Under the pieces are notes generated by a model, which saw nothing but the letters and a program-made list of their open reading frames with translations, made no database searches and was not told the origin of the DNA. Made by a program: the position numbers and the translations under genes. This document shows, piece by piece, positions 22,712 to 30,562 of a stretch of 64,000 nt of DNA. This DNA is from Hippasteria phrygiana. Its lineage: Eukaryota; Echinodermata; Asteroidea; Valvatida; Goniasteridae. How positions within the stretch are numbered: position 1 is the stretch's first letter; each line of letters opens with the position of its first letter. The DNA lies in assembly GCA_037893225.1 (NCBI GenBank), contig JAZGUH010000413.1, forward strand, positions 620,001-684,000, given 5' to 3'.

Positions 22712-23636
22712 GAGGAGCTCGAAGCAAGACGGGGGATAAAGTCATGCCGAAACACGCGCTCGGAAAGGCTTGGGGGAAAATTGTCATTGGTCGGAAAACT
22801 AAAACAATGAGGTAATTAACCTTCCGATTGCTTAGAACCAATCAGAAAAGGAATAGGGGACTAAAATTCTTCAGGGTGCGTGAACATCTAAGGAATTGAC
22901 CAATCTGGTCTTATGTTTGTGCCACGTTGTACAGCGTGGCCAAACTTTCCGCCACCTAAGCAACAAGATTGCAATGCTTGCATTTTAGGTTTTTATGCAA
23001 GCGCGAAAAACTGTCCTTGGCGCTAGGAATTGACCAATCTGGTCCCATGTTTGTGCCATGTTGTCCAGCGTGGCCAAACTTTCCAAACTTAACACTAAAA
23101 TCTGCAGAGTTGCAAAAGGGGGGCTTTATGTAAGTGTAACATGTACCCTTGGGCAGCTCCGGAATTGCCAACGTGGCTAAGATGCAGCGGTGAGAGTGAA
23201 ACATTCACAAACATTTGTCGGACTAAATTTTGTACAAGAATATTCAAAATTTAACAGGGTCCGACAATGACAGACCATTTTCTACAACCGCCGGGTGCCC
23301 CGACTTCTCTCGATCCTAGCGATGAATACAAGATGGCGTCCTCCATGTAAAGACGTTTTGGAAGATTTTGGAGCATTTGTCATTTTTAAAGACCTCACAG
23401 CCGGACGAATTTAGCATTTAGTAAGCATTGTTATATATGGTAGAAATTGCAAACATCTCAGGAATACAATGATGTATAGTGTTCAGCGATAAGAATTTGG
23501 GGAGATATTTGAAATCAAAGTCAACCAGTTGTAAAACTCAGCGTGTAGGGGTGCCGTTGGAGTAGGGCTGTAATGGTGACAGTAAAAAGCCAGAAGTTAA
23601 AAAAGGAACCATTTACAGCCCTATTTGTAGGGCTAC

Positions 23637-24240
23637 CCTAATACCATATCTAAACAATTTGTTCATTAAGAGGTCATGGTTCACCGTATCAAACGCTTTG
23701 GTTAGATCTAAATAAACACCCATTACAAAGTCACCAGTGTCTTCTCTACACAAATCTTAATATAATCAATAATTTCAATGAGGGTCATTGTAGTTGACAG
23801 TTTTTTCCGAAAACCAAACTGATATTTGTACAGTATCTCATGTTTGGTAATAAAAGACAACAACTGAGCATGGATGATTTTTTCAATTTTTTTGTTCAAA
23901 CAGGAAAGAAGACTTATTGGTCTGTAATTTGTAGGGTTTGTTTTATCCTTCTTATTCTTGAAGATAGGAACTACTTTTGACAGCTTCAAGCAAGCTGGAT
24001 AACAACCAATTGATATTGAACGGTTAAAAAGGTATGACAATGGAATGGCCAGGGTTTCAGCATTGGGTCCCAGAACCTTAGGAGGTATGCCATCTGGCCC
24101 GGCAGCCTTTTTGTTGTTTAAATTACCAATTTCTTTGACGACATCAATGGGTATAACAGGTCATTGTTACTGGTAGTACAGTTGTTTACAGGAATTCTGT
24201 CTGCTAGTTTGGCTGCTATCTGACAGAAATACGTATTAAA
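23637..24240 (-). pseudogene. Non-LTR retrotransposon RT, 5' half
   Basis: Minus strand: NNKKAAGPDGIP (RT motif 0/1), KVVPIFKNKKDKTNPTNYRP and ISLLS, YQFGFRKKLSTTM and DLTKAFDTVNHDLL (motif A with catalytic D), ending RYGIR. This joins in order to 18935-20154. A frameshift near 24150 and the loss of the region between motif A and the FADD box make it a pseudogene. Confidence 0.8.
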
Positions 24241-24323
24241 ATTAAAAACTATTAATTAGTCAAATAAGACAGTGTGCATGACTATTTCTTTTTTAGTCAA
24301 TTGACTAAATACAATTTTCAGTG

Positions 24324-25790
24324 TGTTGTCATTTTAACAATTCCACCGCAACCGCGACGAACGCATCGGTATGGGTGTTGCCCTCTGCATTTGTGACAAC
24401 ATTAATGCAAGGGAATTTTTTGCCGACCTCGTTCCTCCCCATCTTGAAGTTTTATGGGTTAACCTGGCATCATCAAGGTCTACTCTGCTGATGAAAAACA
24501 TTTGTATTTATGTCCTGTACTCGCTGCCTCAGTCACAGTACAAGGATGAACTCCACGATAACATCATCACCATGGTCGACAATATCCAAATGACAATGAA
24601 CATGCCTCCTTTATCATTATGGGTGACTTCAATGACCTCCCAACTCACCTGATTAAGCGACACATTGCACTGGTACAAATCGACAAACAACCAACACGAG
24701 GTAACTCAATCCTGGACAAAATTTTAACTGATCTTCATGATAGTTACCTCGACGCAGTCATCTCAGCTCCAATCGCCTCTATAGTGACCATTCGGTGATA
24801 GGTAACGGTTCTCCCTTCTCGTGCTATTGCCCCGATAGAACCATCTACAATCTCATTTCGACCTTTTGCGTGATTCATCCCATCCGTGAGTTTGGGCAAT
24901 GGATAACGCAAATGGACTGGTCAGTGTTAAATGAGTTAAATGAGAATCCTGACCACATAGCTGAGCATTTTCGACAACTAATCAATGGCCGATACAGACA
25001 ACATTTCGAACGTTTTTAAACGGCGCCAAAACGCCAAAACGGCGCCAAAATGATCAACCTTGGATAAACAATCAGTTATGTAGACTAATAATGCAACGTG
25101 ATAGAGCCTTTAAAAGAGGAGATGGTACTTATAGAAACTCAAGGAATAGAGTCCAACGGATGATCAGATCTGCCAAAACACAATTTTACAGCCGTAAATA
25201 GAGTACTTGAAACAATCTGAACCAGGAAAATGTCACCAGCAGATCCGTCATTTTGACAGGGCTTACTAAAACGACCTTTATGCCTTCCTGCATGGATGCA
25301 ATAATTAACCCCTATACAGGTAGCCAAGGAGATCAATTCCCATTTTGCCCAGATATGTTCAAGGCTTCCTTCACTTGACTGTTCTGCATTGACCCATATC
25401 TGCCAACACCGTCTGTAGCTGTAATCCACCGGAATCAGATTTACATTCATCTTCGTAAGCTAAACACATCCTGATGACTGTCCCACACGACTCTTTAAGG
25501 AATTCGCATTTGAACTGTCTGAGCCACTTACCATTATTTTTAACTCTTGTCTCTGTTCTTGGACTTTTCCTAATGTATGTGAAAACGCTTCAGTTTGCCC
25601 TGTTTCTGAAACAACTCGATTCGCCAGTTTCGACCAATTTCGCCCAATTTCCATAACATCTGTGATGGCCCGAATCTTTGAAAGTTTCTTGGCAGATTGG
25701 ATTATGAGGGCATAGATTGGCTATTGATCCACAACAATATGGGAATATGAAAGGTAGCTCAACTGAGCATTATCTCATTAGCATGCTTGA
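24324..25790 (+). pseudogene. CR1-like retrotransposon ORF2, endonuclease to RT (3' piece)
   Basis: Resumes the ORF cut at 17477. FHRNRDERIGMGVALCICDN and LEVLWVNL belong to the endonuclease, GDFNDLP is its catalytic GDFN motif, and NDQPWINNQ lies between endonuclease and RT. Then LFKEFAFELSEPLTIIFNSC, FDQFRPIS and IDPQQYGNMKGSSTEHYL are RT motifs. Multiple stops and shifts. The RT is cut at 25791 by a mariner element and does not resume after it. Confidence 0.75.
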
Positions 25791-26760
25791 TACGAGGTGC
25801 GATCAAAAAGTTCCGAGACTGCGCCTATAACAAGCAAAAACCGCACATGATTTAAATCTGGCCGCCATCCCCTTCAAAGTAGTCCCCTTGTGTAGCGATC
25901 GGCAGCGATACACCGCTTCCAGCGCTCCTGCCACGCTTGGAACGCTCCCTGGAAATCCCATTCCGTAAGCGCGTCAAGCACCGTCTGCGATTCTCGCTGG
26001 ATCTCCCCCACAGTGTTGAAAACGGCGACCCTAGCTTCAGCTTGAACTTCATTTTGGGGAACAGAAAAATGTCGCAGGGAGCCAAATCCGGCGAGTGGGG
26101 GGGGGGGGGGGGGGGGGGCGACAATTGTGTTGTTGCGAGCGAGAAACTCGCGCGTTTTCAACGCGCTGTGAGCGGGCGCGTTGTCATGTTGGAGCACCCA
26201 ATTGTCACCGCGCCACTGTTCAGGCCGTTTGCGCCGAATGTTCTCCCTCTGAACAGTGCAGTAGAACTCAGCTTTGAAAGTCTGATCCCGGGGGAGGAAT
26301 TCACGGTGCACAACCCCGCGAATGTCAAATGAAAACGATGAGCATGCTCTTGGTTGCGCTCCTGACCTGACGCGCCTTCTTTGGTCTTGGAGACTGCGGG
26401 CTATTCCACTGCGAAGACTGCTGTTTGGTCTCTGGGTCGTCTCTGGGTCGTAGCCGTAGACCCAACTCTCGTCACCACTGATGATCCTCGACATGAAGTT
26501 TGGGTCATTCCGGGCCTGTTGACGGAGACCCTCGCAGACTTCGACACGGTGCTGCTTCTGCTCAAGATTCAGGTCCATGGTGAAATCGCAAATGCGCACG
26601 TGTGGTCACAAAAATGCGTGTAAAAAATGTGATGATGTTGATCAAGCGATGTAACTTGGTTGGAATAGTTACTCACGAACCTGCTATATGCACATTACTG
26701 TGCTGCGCTCCGTTCGTTTGCAACAGGAACAGTCTCTGAACTTTTTGATCGCACCTCGTA
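25791..26760 (-). mobile_element. Internally deleted mariner element
   Basis: 970 bp with inverted ends TACGAGGTGCGATC.../...GATCGCACCTCGTA; TA at each outer end fits the mariner TA target. Full-length mariners are about 1.3 kb; the 5' part of the transposase, including the paired HTH domains, is missing. It inserted into the CR1-like RT. Confidence 0.88.
25852..26599 (-). pseudogene. Mariner transposase, catalytic half, frameshifted
   Basis: MSRIISGDESWVYGYDPETT holds the first catalytic Asp, WVLQHDNAPAHSAL the second, and HSPDLAPCDIFLFPK the third (DD34D arrangement), but the third lies in another frame across a G homopolymer at 26098-26118. The C-terminus QGDYFEGDGG is at 25852-25880. The DNA-binding N-terminal half is absent. 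Not functional. Confidence 0.85.
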
Positions 26761-26885
26761 TGTCCAAACAATCCAATGGTTGGACACATATCAACCAATA
26801 ATTGGTTGTTTAACCGCTATATTGGTTATTTTAACCAATCCGTTTTTAGAGTGAAAATTCCAAAGCTTCGTTGAGAGAATTTTGT
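26761..26885. repeat. Short AACCAA/TTGGTT palindromic stretch
   Basis: Bases 26765-26850 alternate ttggtt and aaccaa words and could be a small foldback MITE joining the mariner end to the ATPase fragment. No clear ends. Confidence 0.35.
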
Positions 26886-27302
26886 CTACGTCCAAGTCGC
26901 AAAGATATACCTCTGGGTCTGACCAAAAACAAGGTCTTGATGAGACTTGTTGTTGGTCAACAACGTGGGACAAAGGATAACAACCTTTTCAAAGTGGTTT
27001 TTGTATTCATTTTCTAGCAAGTCTAAAACAAATTTAGTTTTACCCGAGTTGGTTCTACCACATATCAAAGCGCAGTGATTTTTTAAAAAGTGAACGCTAC
27101 TAAATCTTCCATCTTCGATAATCATTTGCGCATCCATCACCAAGAAAACGTAACATTTTAGAGGAGCAGTAACCTCGGCTTCTTTTTCTAAATGATGCCA
27201 CCACCTCCATGTATACAAATTTGAATAGTTCATTGGCCGTTGCGCGCTGCACGAACAACTATCGCCAGCAGTCGCCATCAGTAACACTCGTGAAACACCC
27301 AC
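26886..27302 (-). pseudogene. Polinton/adintovirus-type packaging ATPase fragment
   Basis: The minus-strand ORF contains LKNHCALICGRTNSGKTKFV, a Walker A P-loop (G-x-T-N-S-G-K-T) followed by LDLLENEY and EKVVILCPTLLTN. This pattern matches the FtsK/HerA-like DNA-packaging ATPase of Polintons and related viruses. The Walker B and C-terminal parts are missing; the ORF breaks at about 26886. An ancient genomic copy, clearly non-functional. It may mark the former presence of autonomous Polintons near the element at 31481. Confidence 0.65.
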
Positions 27303-27447
27303 AAATCATTACTGCCAAGCATATAGCATAGCAGGCGCTTATGTCATGCTTGCACTAGTTTTACGTACGTTCGCGCATCGCGTCGAGTAGTAAGATGGCG
27401 GATGGTATCGTCAACTTAAACTGCCAATAATCTATCCAGACTTTTAA

Positions 27448-28737
27448 AGAGCAACTAAAACGCCAAATTTTGTTTTGACTTTTTGGACTTTTCCGACAGT
27501 TTAAATACTCTTTTAACTGATGGAGATTAGTTTGCAGACGAGAGGATTTTGTTTATTTTAAAAAAGGGTTGTTATTCTGAACCATTTATCCTGTTTCGCG
27601 AAAGCTCATTATGTATGTAAATGTATGTACGTGACCCCGTGACGTACACGTGTAGAGTCGGTTGATGCTACAGCCAAACACTATATGCACTTGATGATAG
27701 TGTTAGAATGAAAACTCAGCTGGGTTTGAAGGCACAATTCCGTTTGAAGGTTGGAGCCATTCCAACTCTAAAGGCACCGAGCATTCCAATCCTGTCCCGG
27801 ACTTACGCGCAACAGACTACGACGACGTTCCCTGCGGTTGCCGGCTCGAGCAGCCAGAGCCCCGGCCCTCTCCCTCCCTGCCCACGCTCGCTTGACTCAA
27901 CATGCATTGTACACGTACGGTACCGTATTATAATAGGCTACGTGCGATTGGGTCTGGTACCTTATAACAGAAATTGTGTGTATAGTTCTGAGAAGGTTCG
28001 GGTCCTTATGAGGGCTGCATTAGCAAAGTCGCCAGACTAGAGTATAGCATCAGCTCACACACAACTCACTGCGCAGGTCTCAATAAAAGCCGACTGCAAA
28101 CAAAGGAAAGTATGACTCATAACTAGCTTTTCAGCAAGAACACGCAGTCGTACTTCCCCAATATGTCCGAGGACAATGCTTTGTGTTTCTTATTGTTCCT
28201 TTAATATAACCAACCCCCATAGACTAAGCACGTATCCTTACGTTCGAGGACCGATTTCAACAAAATACTCTACGTTCGAGGACTGAAAGGTTTCTTTGTG
28301 TTTCCTTTCTTCTCTTGTCCTCGGAGATATATACAGTGCACGTACAAGCCTACAACCCCAATTCAAAATGTGTCTCACAAAGATGTCAACACTTTAAAAT
28401 ATGTTTACCGTAGTGTTATACCTGAATCATGTGCAAAAAGCACAGCAAGTAATACTAGCCTCAGACAAAAATATACTTACAGACTCTACGTAAAACATTG
28501 TCGTATAATACAGCGACGTCATATGTTTCTACACTTATACGTCATCACTCGCGCGATACGGCATGCAGTTGACCTCGGCCTTTTCTGAATCGAGTCAAAG
28601 TGGCTCAGAAGGAAAAGGCTCAAAAACATTTTTTTTGTTTTTTCAGAATCATGAAACTTGTTACATTAGTTTTGGGGAGGCATAAACTATCAGATAAGTC
28701 AAAAAAGTCAAAAACTTTTGGGCGTTTTAGTTGGTCT
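27448..28737 (+). mobile_element. TTAA-flanked THAP element, copy A
   Basis: Inverted ends AGAGCAACTAAAACGCC (27448) and ggcgttttagttggtct (to 28737), with TTAA at 27444-27447 and 28738-28741. TTAA targets plus THAP coding sequence fit the Kolobok superfamily. An inverted relative is at 52077-53377; copy A has lost the THAP finger region but carries two extra segments (about 28142-28342 and 28561-28650). Confidence 0.7.
27708..28040 (+). pseudogene. Remnant of THAP protein C-terminal side (copy A)
   Basis: Encodes GLKAQFRLKVGAIPTLKAP, which resembles the AVPTIF-type box after THAP fingers, then a Pro/Ser-rich tail. The zinc finger itself is missing here; compare 52561-53011. Confidence 0.5.
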
Positions 28738-28741
28738 TTAA

Positions 28742-29698
28742 AGGAAACATGATTTAGGATGTATATTGCATTATTCCTGCTTAAAACAATAAAGTATTAT
28801 CTTGACAATGATATTTTGTGTCCAGAGACAATTATTTCTCAGATTAAATATGAGAAAAAAAGAATTGAAAACGTTTGTCCAAGTTACTCCGCCCCCCTGA
28901 GTGGGACCCTTATTAACATAAGGGTGTGACGTAGATCGAGGCACATTACAGATTCTGCTGCGCGAGCCGGCCCCATTCATCACGCGTATGCATTGTGTGT
29001 ACATGTACGTGTGTGTGCAGAACGGCGAAAATTCTTCGTCCAAAATCTAAGGAAAATATAGTGTTTTTCGGCCATGCCGACAAGGTGTGTGGCTGCTGGG
29101 TGCAGCAAAACAACGACGGATGGAGTAAGCCTTCATTTATTTCCAACTGATGGGAAATATCGGAGAATTTGGACAGCTTCTCAGCGTTTGTAGCGACCAC
29201 TTTGAGCCGTCGTGTTTCGATACTGGTATTTTCAAATCATGGGATGACCATTAAAAATAATCTCAAGTCCACTGCCATCCCAACAAAGTTCCCAGATGTG
29301 AGTAAGGTACAGGCGAAATCAGTTAAACGGCTCATTCCCCGAGGAGCCTTCGCTAAAAGGGAGAAAATCAGAACAGGGTAAGTTCGATGTTAGTTGTTGC
29401 AACTTACGAAATTGCACGTGTAGACCTAGTAGTGTGTATACGATGTACATGCGTCATTTACCGGGTCCAGACTATCGAGTCGATCCATGAATTTCGGTGC
29501 CTCGGTCTACGTCATGAACAGCGCCCTCAATTTGAGTCTCAACAAATTCCAAAAAGGGGGGGTCAATTTTTGGGAGGCAAATAATCACACTAAAACTTCA
29601 CTTGAACCAGTTTGGCTTTTAATTCACATTTAATACATATAAATGAATTTATTTATGAAATAAAATGTGATCCGGCCAGTTTGAGAAGCATGTTTCCT
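28742..29698 (+). mobile_element. TTAA-flanked THAP element, copy C
   Basis: Ends AGGAAACATG (28742) and CATGTTTCCT (to 29698), TTAA at 28738-28741 and 29699-29702. The left TTAA is shared with the right TTAA of copy A, so one element landed exactly on the target duplication of the other. A second, inverted copy lies at 46547-47440. Kolobok-like by TTAA and THAP content; no catalytic domain seen. Confidence 0.8.
29073..29260 (+). pseudogene. THAP zinc-finger fragment in copy C
   Basis: Starts MPTRCVAAGCSK (first C-x4-C pair), followed by YRRIWTASQR, then after a frame change VCSDHFEPSCFD (C-x2-H pair). Downstream STAIPTKFPD is an AVPTIF-like box. THAP is a C2CH DNA-binding finger used by Kolobok and P-type transposases. 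The finger is broken by the frameshift unless spliced. Confidence 0.7.
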
Positions 29699-29702
29699 TT
29701 AA

Positions 29703-30430
29703 CCCGTTCCTACTACAATATAGTCTTGGGCCCAAGACCCTTGTGTTGTTATTATGGCTCCCGCGCCCCCGCGCCAAATTCACTAACGTTGTTTCTTCTC
29801 GAAATCCCGGCTAGCCTCACGCATGCGTAGTTTACAAAATGCAGCTGGATAGTCGCGCCGCAGCCGGTGTTTGCCAAACGTGCATGATTTTGGATCGCCA
29901 CAGGGGTCTTGGATAAGTTAGTAGGCAATTCTTAACTTTTTCTTTAGTTTTCGACGATTCTCCCTCGCTTTTCCGAGGGATCCAATCAGCGACCGAGTTT
30001 GAGCCTAATTATAAATTATTCATTACATAATTATGTGTCTCGTCGATCGCGCAACGCGCGACGCGACGCGTGCACAACCCTTAGGTCTGCAGTATTTGCA
30101 TAACCGTCCATCATTATTACGTGTTTGAATACTGCATATAATTACCATGGTCACGCCCCCGAAATGCCAACTTATTTAAGACGTTACTACATATCCAAAA
30201 TCTGATCGCGCTGTCGGCCTGTGCATTGCAACTGCGAAAGTACAAAAGTACAATAGTAACGCCTTTGAACCAAGACTAACTACAATATCAGTGATTGTCC
30301 TCTCAAAAGCTTGAAAATATCTCGTATTGAATCGTATGCAAGCATTACTCATCGTGCGCACCAGTTTCACTTAAATTCACTGTTTCAGGAAGGCAGGCTT
30401 GCGTTCATTGCAAGGAAATCTCCAACCGGC
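29703..30430 (+). promoter_or_regulatory. 5' flank and probable promoter region of ITIH-like gene 2
   Basis: Contains a cgcgcgacgcgacgcgtg GC-rich island near 30050-30070 and a TATTTAAG motif at about 30173 as the only TATA-like candidate. The transcription start is not determined. The start codon is at 30431. Confidence 0.3.
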
Positions 30431-30562
30431 ATGATGTTGCGGCATGTGCTCTTGGCTCTGGCGATTGTCACCGGCTGCTGCTGCTACCGCATCGAGGCAG
30501 CACCGAGTCCTCGTGCCATCGACACCCCCTCCTTCATAGCATCGCTGGGCAAACTGTCGCAG
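30431..30562 (+). CDS. ITIH-like gene 2, signal-peptide exon
   Basis: MMLRHVLLALAIVTGCCCYR is a signal peptide (hydrophobic core L-L-A-L-A-I-V), followed by a predicted mature start near E-A-A-P and TPSFIASLGKLSQ. 44 codons, phase 0, donor gtaagc. The second ATG at 30434 could also be used. Confidence 0.75.

Larger units (their letters stand above)
20155..23636. repeat. Unidentified DNA separating two halves of the minus-strand RT
   Basis: No coding motif seen. It contains a perfect or near-perfect 166-bp direct repeat (21116-21281 and 22546-22711), a tandem pair of gaccaatctggtc...gtggccaaactttcc segments (22892-22957 and 23028-23090), and hairpins at 23214-23272 (ttgtcggac/gtccgacaa) and 23563-23628 (tagggctgtaatggt). 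No clear inverted ends or target duplication; RT sequence is missing at the junction, so this was not a clean insertion. Confidence 0.5.
17478..24323. mobile_element. Insertion with CACTGAAAATT inverted ends splitting the CR1-like ORF
   Basis: Ends CACTGAAAATT (17478-17488) and AATTTTCAGTG (24313-24323) are inverted. Subterminal regions at 17520-17790, 18780-18950 and 24240-24310 are packed with short motifs (gactaat, attagtcaaat, ttactaattaattttcttgca repeated four times). Subterminal repeats and CACTG ends suggest a CACTA/CMC-like DNA transposon, but only TG could be seen as a possible target duplication and no transposase is visible. It carries a secondary retroelement insertion. Confidence 0.55.

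Noticed and set aside
25937..26332. Plus-strand ORF of 131 codons
   Set aside because: Antisense of the mariner transposase with a poly-Gly stretch from the G homopolymer.
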